The notes below the pieces were generated by a model. That model searched no databases. It saw nothing but the letters and a program-made list of their open reading frames with translations, and had not been told where the DNA came from. 6,318 nt of DNA, taken from the NCBI GenBank assembly GCA_003454975.1, contig DMST01000312.1, forward strand, positions 1 through 6,318. Direction: 5' to 3'. Origin of the DNA: Cytophagales bacterium (lineage in GTDB: Bacteria; Bacteroidota; Bacteroidia; Cytophagales; Cyclobacteriaceae). Positions 1-5,682 of the stretch are shown here, one piece after another; within the stretch, counting starts at the first letter, position 1, and every line of letters begins with the position of its first letter. The translations under genes and the position numbers were made by a program.

Positions 1-206
1 CACCTTACGCTGCTGAAAAGCCGCTACCTGCCGGAAATCTCGCGGGCGGGTCACCGACACCAAAGGGTGTTGAGGGCTGGACATGCCTAGCAGGCGGTGG
101 GCTTGGCTTATGGTACTTATCGTTAAGGCCTCTTCCATAGCAAGTAGGGGAATGGGGGCAACAGGCCGCCCCTTTCAGAGGCGTAGCCTGTAGCCACTCA
201 GTATAC
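1..206. other. Left-edge region without a confident gene
   Basis: Two plus-strand frames are open from the left edge. One ends at a TAG at 88-90 and gives 29 codons; the other stays open to a TAG near 138. Either could be the tail of a gene entering from the left, but neither gives a recognisable protein end. A 74-codon minus-strand frame also crosses the region, but it is rich in Pro, Gly and Ala without any motif and overlaps the end of the next gene. I treat the stretch as non-coding, apart from the hairpin at 161-191. Confidence 0.4.
161..191 (-). terminator. Hairpin downstream of the DJ-1-like gene
   Basis: This imperfect hairpin begins 16 bases past the stop codon of the minus-strand DJ-1-like gene. 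The outer stem is ACAGGC (161-166) with GCCTGT (186-191). The inner stem is CGCCCCT (167-173) with AGAGGCG (177-183), which has one mismatch and a three-base loop; two bases (184-185) bulge. No T-run follows on the minus strand, so it is not a textbook intrinsic terminator. It may act as a 3'-end stabiliser or a factor-assisted terminator. Confidence 0.4.
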
Positions 207-1055
207 TTATTTTTCGTCAGTTTCGGCAAGTGCTTCTATCACCAGCTCGGCAAAGAGAGCACTGCTGTGCTGCTGCTGTCCGGTGATCAGGCGGCCATCC
301 CGGATGGCAAAGGGCGCTAGCGGATCAGCGTGTTCGTAGTTCGTATTGGGGTTCTTCCGGGCCTCCTCCTCTATCGTGTAGTCATTCAACTTGAAACCCG
401 CCGCCTCGTTGTTCATCGCCTCTTCGGCATCGCAGTAGCCCGTCCAGGTTTTGCCATCGGCCAGCATCGTACCGTCACTCAAGCGTGTCCACAGCAGCAA
501 GCTGGTACCGTGGCAGATCAGGCCCACTACCTTCTCCTGCTCATAAAAGTCAGCAATCAGTTGGTGCAAGCTCTCATCATCTTTGAAAGTAACCAGAGGA
601 CCACCGCCTCCCGCTACACAGACCGCATCGTAGGAACTCACGTCCACATCAGCTATAGGTAAAGTGTTTTCCAACAGCGTACCAAAGGTGGCATGCCGGC
701 GAAAGCCCATCGTAATCAGGTCATTCGGATACAGCGTATAGGCATTCTCTGGGTCCGAAAAGCCGTCAAACTCCACCTTACCTCCTTGGGGCGAGGCTAC
801 CTCTACCTCGTATCCGGCATGAATAAATTCAAAGAAGGGGCGTGTTAGCTCCTCAGCGAAGAACCCCACGGGTAAGCCCTTCAGCTCGGCCGGGTTCGAT
901 ACTATGTACAGGACCTTCTTTTTGGGGTGTTGGTACACGCCGCTCCGGCGAATCACTCCATCTTCCGAAGTAGTAGTGCTCGTTTGGCCCACCGCGGGTG
1001 CGCTCAGCAGTAAAAGGGTGCCGAATAGCCACCCCATCATCAATTTCGTCTTCAT
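207..1055 (-). CDS. Exported DJ-1/PfpI family (Hsp31-like, type 1 glutamine amidotransferase-like) protein
   Basis: The product is 282 residues from the ATG at 1055. An in-frame extension to 1103 would add 16 residues ahead of an otherwise typical signal peptide, so I prefer 1055; an AAAGGA-like stretch lies just upstream. Residues 1-24 form a signal peptide (Lys-rich start, hydrophobic 8-22, probable cleavage near Ala-Val-Gly-Gln). The DJ-1/PfpI core follows: a beta strand VLYIVSN near 48-54, the acidic motif AEELTRP (67-73) carrying the conserved Glu, an ASPQGG turn (87-92), a GGGG stretch (149-152), and the nucleophile elbow GLICHG with Cys181-His182. A TGQQQHSSA segment near the C-terminus matches the usual TGQNPxS region. 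Relatives include Hsp31-type chaperones, glyoxalase III and putative amidases or proteases. The exact reaction cannot be read from sequence. Export to the periplasm sets it apart from the mostly cytosolic family. It appears monocistronic, with a candidate promoter at 1123-1130. Confidence 0.9.
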   Translation of the reverse strand: MKTKLMMGWLFGTLLLLSAPAVGQTSTTTSEDGVIRRSGVYQHPKKKVLYIVSNPAELKGLPVGFFAEELTRPFFEFIHAGYEVEVASPQGGKVEFDGFSDPENAYTLYPNDLITMGFRRHATFGTLLENTLPIADVDVSSYDAVCVAGGGGPLVTFKDDESLHQLIADFYEQEKVVGLICHGTSLLLWTRLSDGTMLADGKTWTGYCDAEEAMNNEAAGFKLNDYTIEEEARKNPNTNYEHADPLAPFAIRDGRLITGQQQHSSALFAELVIEALAETDEK

Positions 1056-1122
1056 ATTCCTTTTGCGTAGGTTTTTGTATAGAGTGTCCTCGGGGCAATG
1101 CACTTATGCCCGGAAGACGAAA

Positions 1123-1130
1123 CAAAAGTA
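1123..1130 (-). promoter_or_regulatory. Candidate Bacteroidota -7 promoter element of the DJ-1-like gene
   Basis: On the minus strand this reads TACTTTTG, an exact match to the Bacteroidota -7 consensus TAnnTTTG. It lies about 68 bases upstream of the chosen ATG at 1055, which would give a leader of roughly 60 bases. The -33 element is poor: at the expected spacing the minus strand reads TTTAAT rather than TTG. The call therefore rests on the -7 element and its position alone. Confidence 0.4.
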
Positions 1131-1340
1131 TCGGGAGGCGGACCGGGCTATTAAAGGATATCCTGGAAAGACTAAACAAAATCGGAGGCGGCAGGGCTTC
1201 TGAATAGGCTGCGTACCAAGAAAACCTCTTGTGCACCCCGAGACTGGGAGGTTAAGCCAACCCATCGGCCTGAAAACTAGAGGCAAGAATAAGATTAGGG
1301 CGTAACCCTGCACCATCGCCCGTTACCGCGGTCTTTGGAT

Positions 1341-1403
1341 TTAGGGCCGGGCCGGGCGGCGATCCGCTACAGGCACTCGCCCGGGGCGGGCAACCTGCCT
1401 CCC
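1341..1403. repeat. GC-rich block with two mutually exclusive hairpins
   Basis: Two structures share bases and cannot form together. One pairs CCGGGCG (1352-1358) with CGCCCGG (1378-1384). The other nests AGGCA (1371-1375) with TGCCT (1396-1400) around GCCCG (1379-1383) with CGGGC (1387-1391) and a GGG loop. On the minus strand the block begins about 50 bases past the stop of the TetR-type gene, so it may belong to its 3' untranslated region. No T-run follows, so classical intrinsic termination is not supported. Confidence 0.4.
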
Positions 1404-1453
1404 AAAGATCCCATAACCTGTAGATTAAAGAAAGACACTCCGCAACCACCCGG

Positions 1454-2089
1454 TTAAGCAGTACTTTTCTGTTCCTCCACCTGCTCACGGATCCGGTCGT
1501 ATTCCTCCCGGCCTTTTTCCGTCAGATAAGGCAACAGCATATACCAGGTCATATCCACCAAATCCATAGGGGATTCAAAAAGATCGCCCGAGGTAAAGAT
1601 GGTGCTTTGGGTGTTCCAAAAAGCCCCTACCATCCACACGTTGTGAGTCAAAAAGTCGTAGTTAATTCCGTTTTGCTCCGGGAGCATGAGGCCGCTAGCC
1701 ACAAAGTTTTCAAACAGTGCCTTCACCTGCTTCAGGCACATCAAGTTGGTAGCCTCATATACCTTTTTCACCTCCGGGTAGGTGCGCAGAATGTATACCA
1801 AATCGTGAAAGAAGAAGCTATGCTGGGCCATAAAATCGCGAAAGCGCACCATCATCTGTCTGAAATCTTCCAGCGTCAACGTGCCCTCTAGTGGAATAAA
1901 GTCACATGTTTCTGGATTGATACGCGCGTAAACCTCCTGGACCAAATTCGCTTTGGTCTTGAAGTGGTACGTCAGGTTACCGGTGCTGATATCCAGTGCC
2001 GCCGCTATTTGGTTAGGGGACACCATAGCGATTCCCCTCTCCTGAAAAAGCTCAACCGCCTTGTTAAGAATCCTTTCTTTTAGCTTCAT
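1454..2089 (-). CDS. TetR/AcrR family transcriptional regulator
   Basis: The product is 211 residues from the ATG at 2089. A GTG at 2104 in frame would add five residues; ATG is preferred because the MKLKERIL start is typical of the family. Residues 1-50 form the TetR DNA-binding domain: a first helix (KERILNKAVELFQERG), then a helix-turn-helix at about 24-43 with IAAALDISTGNLTYHFKTK, the family's signature ending in Tyr-His-Phe followed by Lys-Lys. The remainder is helical and ligand-binding-like, with many aromatic residues (FRDFMAQHSFFFHDLVYIL; WMVGAFWNT), suggesting a hydrophobic pocket. The C-terminus is charged. The ligand is unknown. It is transcribed divergently from the lipoprotein gene at 2171, a layout in which TetR regulators often repress the neighbour and themselves. 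This regulatory link is inferred. Confidence 0.92.
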   Translation of the reverse strand: MKLKERILNKAVELFQERGIAMVSPNQIAAALDISTGNLTYHFKTKANLVQEVYARINPETCDFIPLEGTLTLEDFRQMMVRFRDFMAQHSFFFHDLVYILRTYPEVKKVYEATNLMCLKQVKALFENFVASGLMLPEQNGINYDFLTHNVWMVGAFWNTQSTIFTSGDLFESPMDLVDMTWYMLLPYLTEKGREEYDRIREQVEEQKSTA

Positions 2090-2170
2090 TTCAAAAATTA
2101 GCACTTGAGTACTAAATTAGCTGAATACTAGTAAATACCTACCATTCGGGTCCCAAAACAAAACCTATAT
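2090..2170. promoter_or_regulatory. Divergent promoter/operator region between the TetR-type and lipoprotein genes
   Basis: These 81 bases must hold the promoters of both divergent genes. Two short palindromes lie here: AGTACT (2108-2113) and TACTAGTA (2126-2133), about 18 bases centre to centre, both built on the TACT/AGTA word. They are candidate operator half-sites for the adjacent regulator. A TTG at 2105-2107 could be a -33 element for the plus strand, but no good TAnnTTTG follows it at the right distance. The region is AT-rich relative to the genes on either side. The assignment is positional and weak. Confidence 0.4.
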
Positions 2171-3067
2171 ATGAACACACGACTAACCCCCATTGCAATC
2201 CGCTCTTTGCTGTTCTTCCTCACCCTGGTGGGTGGGCTCATGGCCTGTCAAGCCATCGAGAACCGCCAACGTGAACCTATTTTGTCTGACCAAGTACCGG
2301 AAGTAGAGCAGACCCGCGAGGTAAAAATCCTCACCGTATTTTTTGGCCTGGACAATGCCCTGCCCCCGCGCGCCCGCGCCATGTACAAAAATGCCGCCGG
2401 CCAGGACGGTATGCCCATCGTATTCTCGCACGAAGTAGACCCCGAAACGTTGGACGGGACAGACTTTGAGGTGACTACCCAAGACGGCACCAAGCACGTG
2501 GTAGAGTTTGCCACCCTGCTGCCCGCTGAGGAGGAATTTGAGCTCAGAACCGCCTTACTGATTGGCGAATACGGTAACTACCCAGACAATCCTCCGGTAT
2601 CGCTGGAGGTGATCGACGACCTGATAACCCGCACCGGGGTCAACTACAAAGGCAAAACCCAATCGGTCATTGACCTGCCTTCGGGGCCCATTTTCAGCTA
2701 CGCGGAATACTTTACGCTAGACGATGACTACCCCTACCTGGCGGAGGGGAACGGCTGCGACTGCCCCAAAGAAGGCACCACTCAGGTGGTGAAAGCGGTT
2801 TGGTCTGGTGGCGTACGCGCCCTCAACGGTGAGGAGCTAGGCGAAGCGGAACGGGAGGACTTCACTGTAACGCTGGTACAGGGTACGGATACCCTCCAAG
2901 TGGTGCCCTACATGCTGGCCGACCTGGGGGACGGCGACAACAACACGGACCTCTGCCTAAAAGAAGCAGGCACGCCCATCTACGTACAGGCCAATGCCAA
3001 CATCGCCATCGATCCCCGCGACGATCCCAACCCCGCTACGGGCATCGCCGTCGTGAGCCGTTGGTAA
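2171..3067 (+). CDS. Lipoprotein of unknown function
   Basis: The product is 298 residues. The start at 2171 follows an A-rich leader and immediately precedes a lipoprotein signal peptide: a basic N-terminus, a hydrophobic stretch 13-24 and the lipobox Leu23-Met24-Ala25-Cys26, so the mature protein would be lipid-anchored at Cys26. I do not recognise the family. Residues 51-131 (VKILTVFFGLDNALP, then PIVFSHEVDPETLDGTDFEV) look like a beta-rich Ig-like domain of the kind with Pro-x-hydrophobic-Phe-Ser near its start. A Cys-Asp-Cys-Pro sits at 196-199. Near the C-terminus, 250-263 read ADLGDGDNNTDLCL, an Asp-rich loop resembling calcium-binding loops, followed by DPRDDPNPATG. Cys196, Cys198 and Cys262 could be disulfide-linked. 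The gene is divergent from the TetR-type regulator and followed by a long hairpin and a terminator, so it is probably transcribed alone. A role in calcium or ligand binding is only a guess. Confidence 0.85.
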   Translation: MNTRLTPIAIRSLLFFLTLVGGLMACQAIENRQREPILSDQVPEVEQTREVKILTVFFGLDNALPPRARAMYKNAAGQDGMPIVFSHEVDPETLDGTDFEVTTQDGTKHVVEFATLLPAEEEFELRTALLIGEYGNYPDNPPVSLEVIDDLITRTGVNYKGKTQSVIDLPSGPIFSYAEYFTLDDDYPYLAEGNGCDCPKEGTTQVVKAVWSGGVRALNGEELGEAEREDFTVTLVQGTDTLQVVPYMLADLGDGDNNTDLCLKEAGTPIYVQANANIAIDPRDDPNPATGIAVVSRW

Positions 3068-3072
3068 ACATC

Positions 3073-3119
3073 CTTTGTACCCTTCGAGTCCCGACCTGCC
3101 GTCGCCTCAGGGTACAAAG
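3073..3119 (+). repeat. Long inverted repeat just after the lipoprotein stop codon
   Basis: CTTTGTACCCT (3073-3083) pairs perfectly with AGGGTACAAAG (3109-3119), giving 11 base pairs. Inside, GAG (3086-3088) pairs with CTC (3106-3108) and CGAC (3092-3095) with GTCG (3101-3104) around a five-base loop. The stem starts six bases after the TAA. No T-run follows, and a separate terminator lies further on at 3172-3208, so this is more likely a 3'-end stability element or protein-binding cruciform than the terminator itself. Confidence 0.6.
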
Positions 3120-3171
3120 AGCTCTCCGGCTTACGGAGCAAAAACAGAAGGAACTTTGTTTTAAACCCAAC

Positions 3172-3208
3172 GCACCCGCATCCCCACATGCGGGCGCATT
3201 CTTTTTTT
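3172..3208 (+). terminator. Intrinsic terminator of the lipoprotein gene
   Basis: The stem GCACCCGCAT (3172-3181) pairs with ATGCGGGCGC (3188-3197) across a six-base loop, with a single A/C mismatch. It is followed by ATTC and then seven Ts (3202-3208). It lies about 105 bases past the lipoprotein stop codon on the same strand and upstream of the next gene, so it should isolate the two transcription units. Confidence 0.8.
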
Positions 3209-3337
3209 CCTTCCCTTAATTCTGGTGACTAGTTTCTGCGATAGGAGAATAACCTCTTGAATTCATAGCAATCGAGTCTGGATTATGGGGCAAGGATAAT
3301 GTATGTTGTGAAACGTACTAACCCTACTCTGTTTACC

Positions 3338-4123
3338 ATGGCAACAGAACAAAATACCCCCGAATCCCTAGAAGCCGCCCTGGAGCGCATTGCCGAGCTA
3401 GAAAATGCCGCACAAGATCAGGAAGCGGATCGCCAGATTAAGCGGCGGGGCGATTGGCTCTCGTTTGTGGGGCCGATCCTAATAGCCTTGGTTGCGATTG
3501 TTCAGGTGGTAATTACACAAAAGTTTCAAGCAGCAACCAATACGTTTTCCGATGAGCTAGAACGAATAAAGGTCGAGCAAAACCAATTAGCCAAGGAGAC
3601 CAAGCTAGCTCAAGACATGTTTGATAACATTCTAGACGTAGATGAGTCCACCTCAAACCTCGCCTTGGCCATTGTAGCACATAATAATCCTAAACTTGCT
3701 GTTAAGCTACGATCGGTAGTGGCGGCTGATTCTGCCTTGCGTGATAAGTTTGCCAACAATAATTCGGAGCGGTTAACGCAATTGCTTTCTTATATTAATC
3801 ATCTGGTACATCCTGCTAAACAAACCCGGTGGGATGCAGCTGAAACTTTACTTCAGTTTCGTGACATGCCCGAGTTGCCCGAGCAGCTGCTGAAATTTGG
3901 TATGGGTACCCCGGAAGAGGGCGAAGGAAAAACCTATGGGATACCCCTGCGGCAGTACAATGTACTGGTGGTGTTGGAAGATTTAGCCAAGCTAAAAACC
4001 TCCACCTTGAAAAAGTCAGAAAAAATCGATGAATTTCTAAATGACCTTCCTACGGACGAGGGTCGTGTTAGGGAAGCCATCGAGACAATTAATAATTTTT
4101 CCTCTCCAGAGTACCCTACGTAA
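3338..4123 (+). CDS. Membrane-anchored coiled-coil protein of unknown function
   Basis: The product is 261 residues from the ATG at 3338. An upstream in-frame ATG at 3299 would add 13 residues; I prefer 3338 because MATEQNTPESLEAALERIAELE starts a clean amphipathic helix, though AAGGA sits only two bases ahead of the 3299 ATG. Residues 8-35 are a charged heptad-like helix, IKRRGDW follows, then one transmembrane segment at about 41-60 (LSFVGPILIALVAIVQVVIT). Residues 62-95 form a second charged helix. The remaining C-terminal part, roughly 95-261, is helical and largely soluble, with repeated Leu-rich helices reminiscent of an alpha-solenoid but no recognised motif. Positive residues before the membrane segment suggest an N-in, C-out topology by the positive-inside rule. 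The gene seems somewhat richer in A and T at third positions than its neighbours, which could mean later acquisition. Function unknown. Confidence 0.75.
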   Translation: MATEQNTPESLEAALERIAELENAAQDQEADRQIKRRGDWLSFVGPILIALVAIVQVVITQKFQAATNTFSDELERIKVEQNQLAKETKLAQDMFDNILDVDESTSNLALAIVAHNNPKLAVKLRSVVAADSALRDKFANNNSERLTQLLSYINHLVHPAKQTRWDAAETLLQFRDMPELPEQLLKFGMGTPEEGEGKTYGIPLRQYNVLVVLEDLAKLKTSTLKKSEKIDEFLNDLPTDEGRVREAIETINNFSSPEYPT

Positions 4124-4124
4124 G

Positions 4125-4187
4125 CCCCTCGCAAAAGCCCACTCTAGCAAGGGCAGCCGCAACTCTTCCAGAGGGGTGAGCTTTTTT
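4125..4187 (+). terminator. Probable intrinsic terminator after the membrane protein gene
   Basis: CCCCTC (4125-4130) can pair with GAGGGG (4171-4176), enclosing an inner GCCC/GGGC stem (4137-4140 with 4151-4154). Six Ts end the element at 4182-4187, five bases after the outer stem. It starts two bases past the stop codon. The outer stem encloses about 40 bases, which is long for a terminator, so confidence is moderate. Confidence 0.45.
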
Positions 4188-4350
4188 GGGGGATACAGAG
4201 CCTCTCCAGCGTTCCTTTTGCCCCGACCGCTTTCCCGTTTGGGAGGTAGGCCAGTGATGCTTCAGCCCGGAGGGCACCCGTACTATTTCTACACAGAAAA
4301 CAGACCAGAAAACCCTACCTTCCCCACCCAAAGAATCCCACTTGATAGCG

Positions 4351-4800
4351 ATGATGAAAGTATACTTATCCGGAGAAATCCACACCAACTGGCGCGAGCA
4401 GATAATAGAAGGATGTAAGGCGAAAGATCTGCCGGTATCGTTTCTGACGCCCGTGACCGAGCACGCGGCTAGCGACGAGGTGGGTGTAGACATCCTGGGA
4501 CCAGAAACGGATACTTTCTGGAAGGATCATAAAGCGGCCAAAATCAATGCGGTGCGTATTCGCCAGGGCATACAGCAGGCTGATCTGGTAGTCATCAAGT
4601 TTGGCGAGCAGTACCGCCAATGGAACGCCGCTTTCGACGCCGGGCAATGTGCCGCCCTGGGTAAGCCCTACGTGGTCATTCACCCCACCGATCCTAAGTT
4701 TGCCCACGCCCTCAAGGAGGTAGATGCACAGGCCATGGCTACCGCCGAGAAGGAAGACCAAGTGGTTCGTATCATTGAGTACCTGACTACTCAAAAATAA
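4351..4800 (+). CDS. ytoQ: YtoQ family protein (nucleoside 2-deoxyribosyltransferase-like fold)
   Basis: The product is 149 residues from the ATG at 4351, or 148 from the adjacent ATG at 4354. A TTG at 4342 in frame would add three residues and seems unnecessary. Length and motifs match the YtoQ family named after the Bacillus subtilis protein: VYLSGEIHTNWREQI (4-18) near the N-terminus, the ADLVVIKFGEQYRQWNAAFD stretch (77-96) and a GKPYVVIHP strand (104-112). The family shares the Rossmann-like fold of nucleoside 2-deoxyribosyltransferases, with an acidic residue (Asp96 in WNAAFDAG) near where those enzymes keep their catalytic Glu. No reaction has been firmly assigned to YtoQ as far as I know, so nucleoside or nucleotide handling is inference. 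The protein has no signal peptide and should be cytosolic. It stands alone, with 227 bases upstream and 428 downstream free of genes. Confidence 0.9.
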   Translation: MMKVYLSGEIHTNWREQIIEGCKAKDLPVSFLTPVTEHAASDEVGVDILGPETDTFWKDHKAAKINAVRIRQGIQQADLVVIKFGEQYRQWNAAFDAGQCAALGKPYVVIHPTDPKFAHALKEVDAQAMATAEKEDQVVRIIEYLTTQK

Positions 4801-4823
4801 GGCTCCTCAATCCTAGCGTTTTA

Positions 4824-4841
4824 GCCACTCAGCAGAGTGGC
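4824..4841 (+). terminator. Hairpin downstream of the YtoQ-like gene
   Basis: GCCACTC (4824-4830) pairs perfectly with GAGTGGC (4835-4841) around an AGCA loop, 24 bases past the stop codon. It is compact and stable-looking, but no T-run follows (CCGGATCG), so it is only a possible 3'-end or termination element. Confidence 0.4.
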
Positions 4842-5168
4842 CGGATCGCTCATACGTTTCATGCAAACCTCCCATATCCAAGTCTTGATGCTGTGCCAAG
4901 CCGCTTAGAAAGGACCAACCTTCTTTAGCACAATAATGCATTTTTACGACTTGAATAGCATGACAATATACAGGGCCAGTTTTGAGACTTCTTCACTACA
5001 TTCAAACCAAAAAAAATAAACAAAAAAGGGCCGACATGGAATTGCCTTAAGGTGGTGACAGCAAAGGAATTATTGCCCAGTGAGCATTTTTGAACCATTT
5101 AGATTCCTGTCTGCGCTGCTAAGACAAGTTTGTTTTTAAGTATCACTGTCTTCATTTTAGTGCTTTAT

Positions 5169-5197
5169 TAAAGCCATTAAAAAAGACTTTGGCTTTA
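5169..5197 (+). promoter_or_regulatory. Hairpin in the probable leader of the Kazal gene
   Basis: TAAAGCCA (5169-5176) pairs with TGGCTTTA (5190-5197) across an A-rich 13-base loop. The stem ends 31 bases before the ATG at 5229. If the transcript starts upstream, it would sit in the 5' leader and could affect stability or translation. It could equally overlap the promoter, since GACTTTGG within it partly resembles a -7 element. Confidence 0.35.
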
Positions 5198-5228
5198 GTT
5201 ATTTAGTTACATAAAAACTCACTTCAAA

Positions 5229-5462
5229 ATGAACAAATTACGCAAAGGATTTGCCGTAGCTGCTCTGGCTCTTACGGCTTTTGCCTTTCAAGGTAACTCT
5301 ACCACTCCTACGCCTGATCTTCGTCCTATTGGTCCTTGTCTATGCCTGGACGTTTACGATCCTGTTTGCACTTTCGATGGCAAAAAATTTGGCAACGCTT
5401 GCTATGCGCAATGCGCAGGTTACCGTGCAGGTCAGTATACCTCTTGCGAGATCACTGAATAA
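5229..5462 (+). CDS. Small secreted Kazal-type protease-inhibitor-like protein
   Basis: The product is 77 residues. Residues 1-24 form a signal peptide (MNKLRKG, then the hydrophobic FAVAALALTAFAFQG). A Thr/Pro-rich linker leads to one Kazal domain at about 37-73. Six cysteines sit at 37, 39, 47, 58, 62 and 73, giving the Kazal spacing C-x-C-x7-C-x10-C-x3-C-x10-C, with the signature YDPVC and DGKKFGNACYAQCAG. Kazal domains classically inhibit serine proteases by presenting a loop whose P1 residue is two after the second cysteine; here that is Asp41, which would be unsuited to trypsin, chymotrypsin or elastase. It may inhibit an acidic-specific protease or do something else, such as adhesion or signalling. 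The ATG follows an A-rich leader without a Shine-Dalgarno. The gene is alone and ends in a strong terminator, so it is probably made as a small single-gene transcript. Confidence 0.9.
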   Translation: MNKLRKGFAVAALALTAFAFQGNSTTPTPDLRPIGPCLCLDVYDPVCTFDGKKFGNACYAQCAGYRAGQYTSCEITE

Positions 5463-5484
5463 CTCGCTAAACCACTTTGCTTAC

Positions 5485-5507
5485 AACCCCGGCCCCGCCG
5501 GGGTTTT
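5485..5507 (+). terminator. Intrinsic terminator of the Kazal gene
   Basis: AACCCCGGC (5485-5493) pairs perfectly with GCCGGGGTT (5497-5505) around a CCC loop, and the run TTTT ends at 5507. It starts 22 bases past the stop codon. The stem is nine base pairs and very GC-rich; the T-run is short but adequate. Confidence 0.85.
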
Positions 5508-5682
5508 CTGTTGGTGGCCCTGCTAGCTGTCCCAGCGCCAATCTTTATTCGTAAAGATCAAGATCACCACCGAGCCTACCCCAACACAGTCATAATCAAC
5601 CTTGCACTCAACCCAAATTTGGTTTTTGCTTTTGCTGCCCTATCAAAAACTCACAAGCTTTTTTAGGCTCACTTTCTGTTAG

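Larger units (their letters stand above)
1056..1453. other. 398-base non-coding spacer between the DJ-1-like and TetR-type genes
   Basis: The spacer lies between two minus-strand genes. Open frames here lack recognisable motifs and overlap one another on both strands, so I call none of them genes. It holds the probable promoter and leader of the DJ-1-like gene (about 1056-1130), a small inverted repeat CAAGA/TCTTG near 1220-1235, and a GC-rich structured block at 1341-1403 that forms the 3' flank of the regulator gene. The gap makes an operon of the two genes unlikely. Confidence 0.6.
4801..5228. other. 428-base non-coding, partly AT-rich spacer
   Basis: No frame of useful length or recognisable content is present. 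The first part has a perfect hairpin at 4824-4841. From about 4920 the sequence becomes strongly AT-rich, with A-runs near 5010-5028, and ends in the leader of the Kazal gene with a hairpin at 5169-5197. It presumably holds the Kazal promoter. I found no good TAnnTTTG; the nearest is CAAGTTTG near 5124-5133, one mismatch, without a TTG at the right distance. Confidence 0.6.

Noticed and set aside
5..229. Minus-strand frame of 74 codons at the left edge
   Set aside because: It overlaps the end of the DJ-1-like gene, is Pro/Gly/Ala-rich without any motif, and covers a hairpin; most likely a chance frame in GC-rich sequence.
853..1236. Minus-strand frame of 127 codons
   Set aside because: It overlaps the N-terminal half of the DJ-1-like gene in another frame and has no recognisable content; shadow frame.
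207..2089. DJ-1-like and TetR-type genes as one operon
   Set aside because: They share a strand, but 398 non-coding bases, a candidate promoter and GC-rich hairpins separate them.
4041..4418. Plus-strand frame of 125 codons bridging two genes
   Set aside because: It overlaps the end of the membrane protein gene and the start of the YtoQ-like gene out of frame and runs through a probable terminator; no motif.
4366..4794. Minus-strand frame of 142 codons
   Set aside because: It is entirely antisense to the YtoQ-like gene, whose conserved family motifs settle the strand.
191..4832. Shared 11-base word TAGCCACTCAG at 191-201 and 4822-4832, both near gene ends
   Set aside because: A few identical 11-base pairs are expected by chance in 6.3 kb, and the orientation relative to the genes differs.
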